Notes: generated by a model not told the origin, from the letters alone. Counted from the stretch's first letter, positions 1 to 6,096 are shown. The stretch is 6,096 nt of DNA from an uncultured Collinsella sp. (GCA_900752345.1 CAADVA010000079.1:1-6096); one strand, 5' to 3'. Translations and numbers: made by a program.

Positions 1-1754
1 CGGGCGTCAAGCTCCTCGTCGCTCATCTTGTCGATCTCGGCGCCGGTGATAGCCTGGGAGCGATCGGTCACGATGCCGAGCTGCTTGGCGATGGCCACGG
101 CGGTGTCGATGTGATCGCCCGTGATCATGACGGTGCGGATACCGGCGGCGTGCGCCTCTGCGATGGCGGGCGCGACCTCGGGGCGCTCCGGGTCGATCAT
201 GCCCGAAAGGCCGCAGAAGGTAAGGTCGTGCTCAAGCGCGTCGGCCGAGAAATCGGTCGGGAGCTCGGTGTAGTGGCGGCTGGCAAGCGCCAGGACGCGC
301 AGGGCCTGGTCGGCCATGGACTTGTTGGCGGCAACGAGCTCGGCGCGGCGCTCGTCGGTGAGCGGCACGATCTTGTTGCCGTCGTAGATGGTGGTGCAGC
401 GGCCGAGGACGACGTCGGGGCCGCCTTTGGTGTACTGCTCGTACTCGTCATCGAGGGTCTCGACCACGACGGACATCATCTTGCGGCCGGAGTCAAAGGG
501 AGCCTCGCCCACGCGGGGGTGCTCCTCGACAAGGCCGGTCAGGCCCGCCTTGCCGGCGTCGTTCACGAGGGCGCACTCGGTCGGCTCGCCCACGGCCTCG
601 CCGGCCTCGGGGTCCCACTTGGCCTCGGAGCACAGCGCCATGCCGGCGAGAAGCTTGTTCTCGGCAGCGGCAAGCTCGTGCTTGACAACGGTCATCTTGT
701 TCTGAGTCAGGGTGCCGGTCTTGTCGGAGCAGATAACCTGGGTGCAGCCGAGCGTCTCGACGGCGGACAGGTTGCGGATGATCGCCTGGCGCTTGGCCAT
801 CTTGGTCACGCCGAGAGAAAGCACAATCGTGACGACGGCCACGAGGCCCTCGGGGATGGCGGCGACGGCCAGCGAGACTGCCACCATGAAGGTGTTAAGA
901 AGAAGCTCCGGCTCCCCGGCCATGTTGGAGAAGCCGTGGCGCAGGACGTCGACGGCAAAGATGACGACGCAGATCACAATGACGAGCTTGGTCAGGATGT
1001 GGGAGAGCTCGTCGAGCTTGACCTGCAGCGGGGTCAGCTCCTCCTTGGCCTCGGTGAGGGCACCTGCGATCTTGCCCATCTCGGTGTCCATGCCGGTGCC
1101 CACGACGACGGCGCGGCCGCGGCCGTAGACGACGGTGGAGCCCATGTAGCACATGTTCTTGCGGTCGCCCAGGGGCACGTCGTCGGCGCCGTCGAGCTCG
1201 ATCTGGTTGGTGTGCTTCTCGACGGGCACAGACTCGCCGGTGAGCGCGGCCTCCTCGATCTTCATCGTGGCGCTCTCGATCACGCGGCAGTCGGCGGGCA
1301 CGGAGTCGCCGGCCTCGAGCAGGATAACGTCGCCCGGGACGAGCTCGGAGGAGTGCAACATGACCAGCTTGCCGTCGCGGATGACTTTGGACTGGGCGGC
1401 GCTCATCTCCTGAAGGGCCGCGAGGGCCTCCTCGCTCTTTGCCTCCTGGATGACGCCGAGGGCGGAGTTGATGATGACGACGGTCATGATGATGATGACG
1501 TCGGCGAAGTCGATCTCGCCTTGAATGGCGCCGGTGACGGCGCTGATAATGGCCGCAACAATCAGCATGATGACCATCGGGTCGGCCATCTGCTGGAAGA
1601 AGCGAATCCACAGCGGGGTCTTCTCGGCCTCCTCAAGCTTGTTCGGGCCGAACTTCTTCTGTCGGCTCGCGGCCTCGGCGGAGCTCAGACCCGCCTCGGC
1701 GTCGGTGCCCTGCTCACGCAGGACATCCTCGGATGAAGACAAGTACTCTTTCAT
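1..1754 (-). CDS. P-type cation-transporting ATPase, P2/calcium-pump-like (C-terminal part beyond the window)
   Basis: This is the N-terminal 584 residues of an ATP-driven membrane cation pump; the frame is still open at base 1. In order it shows a cation-ATPase N-terminal region (residues ~10-55), two membrane helices (~58-77 and ~83-101), the actuator domain with TGES at 172-175, helices 3 and 4 (~255-272 and ~285-314) with IPEGL at 300-304, the phosphorylation motif DKTGTLT with Asp344, the nucleotide-domain KGGPD at 443-447, and TGD at 545-547. No N-terminal CxxC metal-binding domain is seen, which argues against a copper/zinc P1B pump. The conserved Glu302 in helix 4 matches the calcium-binding Glu of SERCA-type pumps, but Val follows PEGL where SERCA has Pro. 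Relatives are roughly 850-900 residues, so about a third is missing, including the TGDGVND hinge and helices 5-10. The ATG at 1754 follows a strong GGAGGGGG ribosome binding site. Calcium is the likeliest ion; manganese or another cation is possible because the helix 5-6 ligands are not visible. Confidence 0.93.
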   Translation of the reverse strand, partial: MKEYLSSSEDVLREQGTDAEAGLSSAEAASRQKKFGPNKLEEAEKTPLWIRFFQQMADPMVIMLIVAAIISAVTGAIQGEIDFADVIIIMTVVIINSALGVIQEAKSEEALAALQEMSAAQSKVIRDGKLVMLHSSELVPGDVILLEAGDSVPADCRVIESATMKIEEAALTGESVPVEKHTNQIELDGADDVPLGDRKNMCYMGSTVVYGRGRAVVVGTGMDTEMGKIAGALTEAKEELTPLQVKLDELSHILTKLVIVICVVIFAVDVLRHGFSNMAGEPELLLNTFMVAVSLAVAAIPEGLVAVVTIVLSLGVTKMAKRQAIIRNLSAVETLGCTQVICSDKTGTLTQNKMTVVKHELAAAENKLLAGMALCSEAKWDPEAGEAVGEPTECALVNDAGKAGLTGLVEEHPRVGEAPFDSGRKMMSVVVETLDDEYEQYTKGGPDVVLGRCTTIYDGNKIVPLTDERRAELVAANKSMADQALRVLALASRHYTELPTDFSADALEHDLTFCGLSGMIDPERPEVAPAIAEAHAAGIRTVMITGDHIDTAVAIAKQLGIVTDRSQAITGAEIDKMSDEELDA

Positions 1755-1870
1755 TCGATTCCCCCTCCTGGGTTATCTTTTTTGCGGCCGGCAGATTGAT
1801 GCCCGATCATAATTCCCAGGAGAAGGGCAAGGGCTCATCAAGGTTGCCGTGCCGGCCGCGCTAATAAAGC
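1755..1870 (-). promoter_or_regulatory. Structured 5' leader of the ATPase mRNA with possible ribosome-binding-site sequestration
   Basis: Read on the minus strand, the leader holds a perfect 10-bp inverted repeat, GCGGCCGGCA (1859-1850) with TGCCGGCCGC (1793-1784). Inside it TTGATG (1841-1836) pairs with CATCAA (1801-1796), and CCC (1833-1831) with GGG (1804-1802), giving a long imperfect hairpin. The apical loop contains CTCCTGGG (1822-1815), the exact complement of CCCAGGAG (1772-1765), which is the ribosome binding site region. Two G-U and two more G-C pairs extend that duplex to about 12 bp (1826-1815 with 1772-1761). The hairpin and the loop-SD pairing interleave, so they would form a pseudoknot or compete. 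The hairpin is followed by an A-run rather than a U-run, so it is not an intrinsic terminator in this direction. I could not match it to a named riboswitch class. The structure is visible; the regulatory role is inferred. Confidence 0.5.
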
Positions 1871-1876
1871 TTCAGT

Positions 1877-1882
1877 ATTCTA
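1877..1882 (-). promoter_or_regulatory. Candidate -10 box for the ATPase gene
   Basis: TAGAAT on the minus strand matches the sigma-70-type TATAAT in five of six positions. It would start transcription near 1870, just ahead of the leader hairpin. No recognisable -35 hexamer lies 16-18 bp upstream, so this is only a candidate. Confidence 0.3.
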
Positions 1883-1943
1883 CCCCATGGCGAGTACCGA
1901 CCGCGATTCACCGGCACGTTTTAGCTACGACTATGCTCGCAAA

Positions 1944-3398
1944 CTACTGAACCTGGGCAATCATGGCGAGGTTCGTGGAGGTGGTGTAGTCACCCTGACG
2001 CGGCGAGGTCTGGGGATCGCCGGCGGTAAGAATCACGATATCGCCGGACTCTACGACCTTGTTCTGCTTGGCGGTGGTCAGCGCGTTGTAGAGCGTGCCG
2101 GTAAGGGCGCCCTGCTCGGTGGTGCGGAACGCGTAGACGCCCCAGTAGAAGCAAGTGCGGCGCACGGCTTCCTCGGAGGGGGACATGGCGTACAGAGGCA
2201 CATTCGGGCGGAACTTGGAGACAAGACGAGCGGAGCGGCCGGAGTGCGTCGGGACGATGATGCACTTGGCGTTGACTCGGTCAGCCATCTCGACGGCGGC
2301 GAAGCCGGTCGCGCCGTTAACGTTGCGGACACCGTGGCGGGCGTAGGACGTCTTGTTCTCCTGGACGTACCTCTCGGTCTCCTTGCAGATGTCAGACATG
2401 GTGCTAACAGCGTCAATCGGGTACTTGCCGGCAGCAGTCTCGCCGGAGAGCATGACGCAGTCGGTGCCGTCATAGACAGCATTGGCGACGTCGTTGACCT
2501 CTGCGCGGGTCGGGCGCGGGTTGCGCTGCATGGAGTCGAGCATCTGAGTGGCGGTAATAACCGGCTTGTAGTGCTCGGCGCACTTCTTGATGATGGTCTT
2601 CTGGATGTGCGGCACCTGAGCGGCCGGGACCTCGACGCCGAGGTCGCCACGGGCAACCATGATGCCGTCGGAAACGTGCAGGATCTCATCGAAGTTCTGG
2701 ACGCCGAGGGCGCTCTCGATCTTCGGGAAGATCATGACGTTGGGGGCGCCCATCTCGATGCAGATGTTGCGAATCTCCTCAACGGCCTTGGCATCGCGGA
2801 TGAAGGACGCGGCAATGGCATCGATGCCGAGCTCGCAGCCGAACATGATGTCGGCGCGATCCTGGGCGGTAACGGAGGGAAGGCCGACGTTGACATTGGG
2901 GACGTTGACGCCCTTCTTCTCGCCGATCTCACCGCCGTTGGTGACCACACAGTACATGTCCTGGCCATCGACGTGGTCGACCTCAAGGCCGATCAGGCCG
3001 TCGTCGATCAGGATGATGGAACCCTTCTCGACCTCAGACGGAAGGTTGAGATAGTCGAGCGAGATGTGCTCAGCGGTGCCGTGGAAGTCCTCAGAGGTCT
3101 CCTGGGCGGTCACGACAATGGTGTCACCGGTCTTGACGGTAACCTTCTTGCCGTCCTCGAGCAGGCCGGTGCGAATCTCGGGGCCCTTGGTATCGAGCAG
3201 AATCGCCACGGGAATGCCAAGCTCAGAAGAGAGGCGACGGACCTTCTCGATCATCGAGCGGTGATACTGGTGAGAGCCGTGGGAGAAGTTGAAGCGAGCG
3301 ACGTTCATGCCGTGCAGGATGAGCTGGCGCAGAACCTCCTCGTCCTCGGTAGCCGGACCCATGGTGCATACGATCTTGGTCTTCTTGCTGTAAGCCAT
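1944..3398 (-). CDS. pyk: Pyruvate kinase
   Basis: This cytoplasmic enzyme transfers phosphate from phosphoenolpyruvate to ADP, giving pyruvate and ATP at the last step of glycolysis. The 484 residues cover the full classic fold (TIM barrel A, inserted B domain at about 73-170, and a C domain from about 345). Diagnostic motifs are TMGPAT (12-17), NVARFNFSHG (32-41) with the nucleotide/K+ site residues Arg35, Asn37 and Ser39, LDTKGPEIRTG (68-78), MIFPKIE (222-228) with catalytic Lys226 and metal ligand Glu228, ARGDLG (249-254) with metal ligand Asp252, and TATQMLDSM (282-290) with Thr284. Glu74 in KGPE is the residue typical of potassium-dependent pyruvate kinases. The extra C-terminal PEP-utiliser-like domain of Bacillus-type enzymes is absent. 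The ATG is preceded by GAAAGGG at suitable distance. It lies 64 bp after ldhA with no convincing promoter between, so co-transcription is likely. No clear U-tract terminator follows the stop. Confidence 0.98.
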   Translation of the reverse strand: MAYSKKTKIVCTMGPATEDEEVLRQLILHGMNVARFNFSHGSHQYHRSMIEKVRRLSSELGIPVAILLDTKGPEIRTGLLEDGKKVTVKTGDTIVVTAQETSEDFHGTAEHISLDYLNLPSEVEKGSIILIDDGLIGLEVDHVDGQDMYCVVTNGGEIGEKKGVNVPNVNVGLPSVTAQDRADIMFGCELGIDAIAASFIRDAKAVEEIRNICIEMGAPNVMIFPKIESALGVQNFDEILHVSDGIMVARGDLGVEVPAAQVPHIQKTIIKKCAEHYKPVITATQMLDSMQRNPRPTRAEVNDVANAVYDGTDCVMLSGETAAGKYPIDAVSTMSDICKETERYVQENKTSYARHGVRNVNGATGFAAVEMADRVNAKCIIVPTHSGRSARLVSKFRPNVPLYAMSPSEEAVRRTCFYWGVYAFRTTEQGALTGTLYNALTTAKQNKVVESGDIVILTAGDPQTSPRQGDYTTSTNLAMIAQVQ

Positions 3399-3462
3399 GT
3401 TTTCCCTTTCTACGAGCTGAAAATATCATTGATCAGGCGTCGAGCGCGCCGAATAGCTTGGT

Positions 3463-4464
3463 CTAGCAAACCACCGAACGATCGACGAAATCAGTGCCAT
3501 TGGCAAGCGCGCGGGCATTGTCGAGCGTGACGCGGGCAATCTCGCCGAGGGCTTCCTTGGTGAAGAACGCCTGGTGAGAAGTCATGACAACGTTCGGGAA
3601 GGAGCACAGGCGAGAAGTGACGGAGTCGACAATCTCGCCGGAGCGGTTCTGGTAGACGTTCGGTCCCTCCTCGTCGTAGACGTCGAGGCCGGCGGCGCCG
3701 ATCTTTCCGGAAAGGATGCCGCGAATGAGAGCCTGGGTATCGACAAGGCCGCCACGGCCGGTGTTCACGAAGATGACGCCGTCCTTCATCTTGGAGATGG
3801 ACTCGTCGTTGATCATGTGACGGCTCTGCTCGTTAAGGAAGGCGTGCAGCGAGATCAGGTCGCTGCGACGATACAGCTCGTCGTAATCGACGTACTCGTC
3901 AACGATGCCGTCGTCGACGAGCTTCTGGTTCGGGTAAAGGTCGCTGCCGAGAACCTTCATGCCGAAGCCCTTGCAGATTCGGCAGAGCGCGGCGCCGATG
4001 CGACCGGTACCGACGATACCGGCGGTCTTGCCGTGCAGGGTCTCGCCGACGAGGCCCTCAAGGTTGAAGTCGTTCTCGCGAACGCGGATATAGCCCTTGT
4101 GAATGCGACGGTTGGCGCAAAGAGCAAGGCCCATGGCGTGCTCGGCGATGGCCTCGGGCGAGTATGCGGGAACACGGGTGACCTTAAGGCCGAGATCCTC
4201 AGCAACGGGCACGTTGACGGCATCGAAACCGGCGCAGCGCATGAGGACGAGCTTGACCCCAAAACCAGCGAGAATCTCGAGGGTCATAGCGCCAGCGTCG
4301 GCATTGACGAAGGCGCAGACGGCATCGTAGCCACGAGCAAGGGCGGCAGTCATCGGAGTAAGGTTGGTCTCGATGAAGTCGATCTTGATTTCAGGGTAAT
4401 CCTTGAGCTCCTTAGTGAAGGAGTCCTTGTCGTAGCTCGCGGTACCGTAGAACAGAATCTTCAT
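3463..4464 (-). CDS. ldhA: D-lactate dehydrogenase (NAD-dependent D-2-hydroxyacid dehydrogenase)
   Basis: This cytoplasmic enzyme reduces pyruvate to D-lactate with NADH, restoring NAD+ during fermentation. The 333 residues match the E. coli LdhA type in length and throughout the chain, for example RCAGFDAVN (76-84), RVPAYSPEAIAEHA (97-110) and HGKTAGIVGTGRIG (144-157). The nucleotide-binding glycine motif GTGRIG is at 152-157, and Asp175 in GSDLYP is the acidic residue that favours NAD over NADP. Catalytic residues are present: Arg237 in NTGRGGLVD, Glu266 in DVYDEEGP, and His297 in TSHQAFFTKEAL. It starts at an ATG behind GAAGGGAAA. Its upstream neighbour is the GH13 gene (135 bp away) and downstream lies pyk (64 bp), placing pyruvate production and consumption together. 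Another D-2-hydroxyacid dehydrogenase specificity is possible, but the LdhA-specific HQAFFTKEAL ending makes lactate much the best call. No recognisable Rex operator was seen. Confidence 0.93.
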   Translation of the reverse strand: MKILFYGTASYDKDSFTKELKDYPEIKIDFIETNLTPMTAALARGYDAVCAFVNADAGAMTLEILAGFGVKLVLMRCAGFDAVNVPVAEDLGLKVTRVPAYSPEAIAEHAMGLALCANRRIHKGYIRVRENDFNLEGLVGETLHGKTAGIVGTGRIGAALCRICKGFGMKVLGSDLYPNQKLVDDGIVDEYVDYDELYRRSDLISLHAFLNEQSRHMINDESISKMKDGVIFVNTGRGGLVDTQALIRGILSGKIGAAGLDVYDEEGPNVYQNRSGEIVDSVTSRLCSFPNVVMTSHQAFFTKEALGEIARVTLDNARALANGTDFVDRSVVC

Positions 4465-4522
4465 CGCGTTTCCCTTCGAATATCCGCACGCATCTACGCA
4501 CGGTTTAACCCTACGCTTGCCT

Positions 4523-4550
4523 AGTATAAATCAGGTGAGCGGTAGGTAAT
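4523..4550 (-). promoter_or_regulatory. Candidate promoter of ldhA (and probably pyk)
   Basis: On the minus strand the hexamer TATACT (4528-4523) matches TATAAT in five of six positions. ATTACC (4550-4545), 16 bp upstream, is a weak -35 with three matches. Transcription would begin near 4516 and give a leader of about 50 nt. A better -35-like TTGACC (4568-4563) exists but has no -10 at the right distance. The 135-bp gap between the GH13 and ldhA genes is AT-richer than its surroundings, as expected for a promoter. Confidence 0.4.
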
Positions 4551-4599
4551 GGCGTCGCAAACGGTCAATATAAACGAATTTTAATGGGAAACCCGGTTG

Positions 4600-5928
4600 C
4601 TATTCACATTTCCAATAGTAAGTGGAGTAAGGTGCAAGCACTGATCCACCTCCGAAGTCATGAGGCTCGCCGGAGATAAGGTCAACAGCAGTTCCCGATT
4701 GAGCGTCGAAGTGCATGGTCACAGTATCTGCCGAGGCATTGACGGCAACGATGACCCGCTCATCCTCGAAGACCCTTTGGAAAACTAGCTGCTTAGGCTG
4801 AACCTCTAGCTGCTCATAAGACCCCCAGATGATTGCCTTACTCGCAGCACGGGCCTTGCCAAGAGCCGCTATCCAATCTGTGAGCCGGTTCCACTCGGGA
4901 CCATCAAGAGCTGGACGCAGCTCATGATCACCGAATTTCTGCTCGCCCTCGATTCCCCACTCGCTCCCGTAATAGACGCACGGGACGCCTGCCATACCGA
5001 ACAGAAGCCCATAGAGGGGACTGAGCTGTTGTTTGTCCTCGAGTTTAGTGGCGATACGGGGAACGTCATGGTTGTCGACGAAATCCAACAGATGCTTACC
5101 GGTATACAGATCCCAAGGGTGACTGCCACTCTGCCTCTCAAGCGCGTAGGCCACCTCATGCATGTTGGAAGAGTTCATAGAGGACCAGAGTCCCTTGTAC
5201 GCCTCATAGTTGGTCACAGAGTCGCACAGGGCATCGCCCATCCATAAGTTATAGTCACCGAACATCGTCTCGCCAAGAAGAAGGAACTTGCTGTCTCTCT
5301 TTAACGAAATTTCGTCGGCAACGCGTCGCAAATATCCGAGGAACCCTCGATCTAGGCAATAGGCGACATCAAGTCGAAGACCATCGATATCGTAGTCACG
5401 TTCCCAACCACGAATCACATCAGCAAGATAATCGTTGAGTTCACAGCATTGGTGATTCAATTTGATGAGATATGGGACACCTTGCCATGTCGAATAAGAA
5501 AACCCGTCATTCCACTCGTTATTGCCATCCCAGTCGATCTCAAACCAACTGGCGTACTCAGAGTCCCACCGCTTTTCCTGAACATCCCTAAATGCCCAGA
5601 AACCTCGGCCAACGTGGTTGAAAACACCATCAAGGAGTACGTGAATACCCGACTTATGGCACGCGTCGACCAAGTGACGCAAGTCATCGACGTCGCCAAG
5701 CCGGCAATCCACCCTCGTGTAATCGCTTGTGTCATAGCCGTGAGAAAGACTCTCAAATACAGGATTTAGAATAAGGCAAGAAACTCCCAGCCTATTGAGA
5801 TGCTCGATCCAGCCGTCATCCAATAACTTACAAAGACGATGCGACTGAACGCCATCGTTTTCATGCGGTGCCCCGCATAACCCGAGGGGATAAATTTGGT
5901 AGCAGAAAGAAGGCTCAAACCAACTCAT
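4600..5928 (-). CDS. GH13 alpha-amylase-family glycoside hydrolase, cytoplasmic
   Basis: This 442-residue enzyme should hydrolyse or transfer alpha-glucosidic bonds in maltodextrin-like sugars. The GH13 conserved regions appear in order: DGVFNH (100-105), LIKLN (154-158, region V), GLRLDVA (183-189) with nucleophile Asp187, LGETM with acid/base Glu220, and FVDNHD (283-288) with the transition-state stabiliser Asp288. The chain opens with YQIYPLG (10-16), then GYDTSDY (64-70), and ends in a short beta-rich domain after about residue 360. No signal peptide, carbohydrate-binding module or N-terminal neopullulanase-type domain is present, so it probably acts on imported oligosaccharides. Region V resembles the MPKLN of neopullulanases more than the QPDLN of oligo-1,6-glucosidases, but the exact substrate cannot be fixed. 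The ATG at 5928 is preferred over a TTG at 5943 because the ribosome binding site lies between them. Codon use differs from the downstream genes: it uses Leu TTA (codon 228) and CTA (codon 54), which pyk lacks entirely. An IS end lies 70 bp upstream. Confidence 0.9.
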   Translation of the reverse strand: MSWFEPSFCYQIYPLGLCGAPHENDGVQSHRLCKLLDDGWIEHLNRLGVSCLILNPVFESLSHGYDTSDYTRVDCRLGDVDDLRHLVDACHKSGIHVLLDGVFNHVGRGFWAFRDVQEKRWDSEYASWFEIDWDGNNEWNDGFSYSTWQGVPYLIKLNHQCCELNDYLADVIRGWERDYDIDGLRLDVAYCLDRGFLGYLRRVADEISLKRDSKFLLLGETMFGDYNLWMGDALCDSVTNYEAYKGLWSSMNSSNMHEVAYALERQSGSHPWDLYTGKHLLDFVDNHDVPRIATKLEDKQQLSPLYGLLFGMAGVPCVYYGSEWGIEGEQKFGDHELRPALDGPEWNRLTDWIAALGKARAASKAIIWGSYEQLEVQPKQLVFQRVFEDERVIVAVNASADTVTMHFDAQSGTAVDLISGEPHDFGGGSVLAPYSTYYWKCE

Positions 5929-5933
5929 GGAAT

Positions 5934-5940
5934 CTCCTCC
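5934..5940 (-). promoter_or_regulatory. Ribosome binding site that fixes the GH13 start
   Basis: GGAGGAG on the minus strand ends 5 nt before the ATG at 5928. Starting at the in-frame TTG at 5943 would put this Shine-Dalgarno sequence inside the coding region, so the five extra residues are rejected. Confidence 0.8.
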
Positions 5941-5959
5941 CAAATAGAGGCCTTCCCGA

Positions 5960-5965
5960 AGTATA
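5960..5965 (-). promoter_or_regulatory. Candidate -10 box for the GH13 gene
   Basis: TATACT on the minus strand matches the -10 consensus in five of six positions and lies about 31 bp before the start codon, giving a leader of about 25 nt. The -35 region would fall in the GC-rich stretch beside the IS end and has no recognisable hexamer, so the promoter is either activator-dependent or was altered by the insertion. Confidence 0.35.
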
Positions 5966-5976
5966 GCCGAGACACG

Positions 5977-5994
5977 AAAAGGAGGCCCCCGGCC
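5977..5994 (-). terminator. Weak terminator-like hairpin between IS end and GH13 gene
   Basis: On the minus strand GGCC-GGG-GGCC (5994-5984) can form a 4-bp GC stem with a 3-nt loop, followed by TCCTTTT. It could limit read-through from the transposase side into the GH13 gene, or be the leftover of a terminator for a gene displaced by the insertion. The short stem and the interrupted U-tract make it uncertain. Confidence 0.25.
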
Positions 5995-5998
5995 GCGA

Positions 5999-6023
5999 TG
6001 AACTGCGCCCCAATTCTTGGACG
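5999..6023. repeat. Terminal inverted repeat of the IS3-family element
   Basis: The sequence begins TGAACTGCGCCCC and continues AATTCTTGGAC. This matches the IS150-subgroup pattern: a terminal TG, then a CTG-CCC core, then TTGGAC. The outer boundary is placed at 5999 from the TG; the matching repeat at the other end is not in the window, so the inner boundary is approximate. Confidence 0.65.
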
Positions 6024-6037
6024 GGGTAATAAGCGGC

Positions 6038-6096
6038 CTACGCCGCGCATAGGGACTGATTCCGGAATTCCTCCGGGGTCAGTCCCTTCAGTTTAA
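6038..6096 (-). CDS. IS3-family transposase (OrfB, DDE integrase), last 18 codons
   Basis: Only the C-terminus is present, reading KLKGLTPEEFRNQSLCAA and then a TAG stop. The K-L-K-G-L-T/S-P-x-E-[FY]-R pattern is the typical C-terminal tail of IS150-type OrfB transposases, just after the DDE catalytic core. The catalytic residues lie outside the window. The stop is followed by 38 bp and then the terminal repeat. The gene points toward the GH13 gene, so transposase transcripts could read into it unless stopped. Confidence 0.75.
   Translation of the reverse strand, partial: KLKGLTPEEFRNQSLCAA

Larger units (their letters stand above)
5999..6096 (-). mobile_element. IS3-family (IS150-like) insertion sequence, terminal part; rest beyond the window
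   Basis: The segment joins a recognisable IS3-family transposase C-terminus to a terminal inverted repeat 38 bp beyond its stop codon, the usual arrangement at the downstream end of such elements. The other end, the orfA frame and the target-site duplication lie outside the window, so completeness and activity cannot be judged. Confidence 0.75.

Noticed and set aside
111..1736. 541-codon open frame on the plus strand over the ATPase gene
   Set aside because: It lies exactly in register opposite the ATPase codons and is open only because that gene almost never uses TTA, CTA or TCA. The product is a low-complexity G/A/D/H/L-rich chain without recognisable domains, while the minus strand encodes an unmistakable P-type ATPase.
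1784..1859. Rho-independent terminator for pyk or for a plus-strand transcript
   Set aside because: The strong inverted repeat is followed by an A-run on the minus strand, and its T-run precedes rather than follows the stem on the plus strand. It therefore lacks terminator layout in both directions and fits better as a leader structure.
1884..1912. Hairpin after pyk (GTGCCGG with TCGGTAC)
   Set aside because: Only about seven pairs with two G-U wobbles, and no U-tract follows, so I do not call it a terminator.
1755..1943. Manganese riboswitch of the yybP-ykoY class ahead of the ATPase
   Set aside because: This class controls P-type ATPases, but I could not find its conserved loop sequences in the leader.
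3436..3450. GGCG/CGCC hairpin between ldhA and pyk
   Set aside because: A 4-bp stem with a 7-nt loop and no uninterrupted U-tract; too weak to call a terminator separating the two genes.
1887..3530. 547-codon open frame on the plus strand over pyk
   Set aside because: Same in-register antisense artefact of codon bias; it has no domains and is fully covered by a complete pyruvate kinase on the other strand.
3574..4524. 316-codon open frame on the plus strand over ldhA
   Set aside because: In-register shadow of the D-lactate dehydrogenase gene, with no recognisable motif or convincing ribosome binding site.
4465..4599. Rex (NADH-sensing) operator upstream of ldhA
   Set aside because: Rex often controls fermentation genes, but no TTGTGAA-N-TTCACAA-like palindrome is present. 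The nearest symmetric element, GGTT-T-AACC at about 4502-4510, is too short to interpret.

Overview
The window is a high-GC bacterial chromosome segment whose protein-coding genes all lie on the minus strand, so it is best read from right to left. Gene style (strong G/C third-position bias, A/G-rich ribosome binding sites), an E. coli-LdhA-like D-lactate dehydrogenase next to pyruvate kinase, and the IS3-type element end are compatible with an anaerobic, fermenting gut actinobacterium of the Coriobacteriia (Collinsella-like). That assignment is an inference from general resemblance, not a database match.

Layout, in transcription order. (1) 6096-5999: the end of an IS3-family (IS150-like) insertion sequence, with the last 18 codons of its transposase and its terminal inverted repeat. 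(2) 5928-4600: a cytoplasmic GH13 alpha-amylase-family enzyme with all catalytic residues. (3) 4464-3463: D-lactate dehydrogenase. (4) 3398-1944: pyruvate kinase, only 64 bp after ldhA. (5) 1754-1: the first 584 residues of a P-type (P2, calcium-pump-like) cation ATPase, which runs off the left edge before its hinge motif and C-terminal membrane helices. No gap between genes exceeds 300 bases; the largest is the 189 bp between pyk and the ATPase.

Functionally, the middle genes form a sugar-to-lactate line. GH13 would cut imported alpha-glucans, pyruvate kinase makes pyruvate and ATP from phosphoenolpyruvate, and D-LDH reduces pyruvate to D-lactate while regenerating NAD+. The ATPase is a separate unit with its own leader.

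The most interesting signal is that ATPase leader. A 10-bp perfect inverted repeat encloses a segment that can pair over about 12 bp with the ATPase Shine-Dalgarno sequence. The two pairings interleave, as in a pseudoknot or an on/off translational switch. A second signal is that the GH13 gene differs in codon use from its three neighbours and sits 70 bp from the IS end, suggesting a more mobile origin. I found no CRISPR array, tRNA, rRNA or obviously new multi-gene system.
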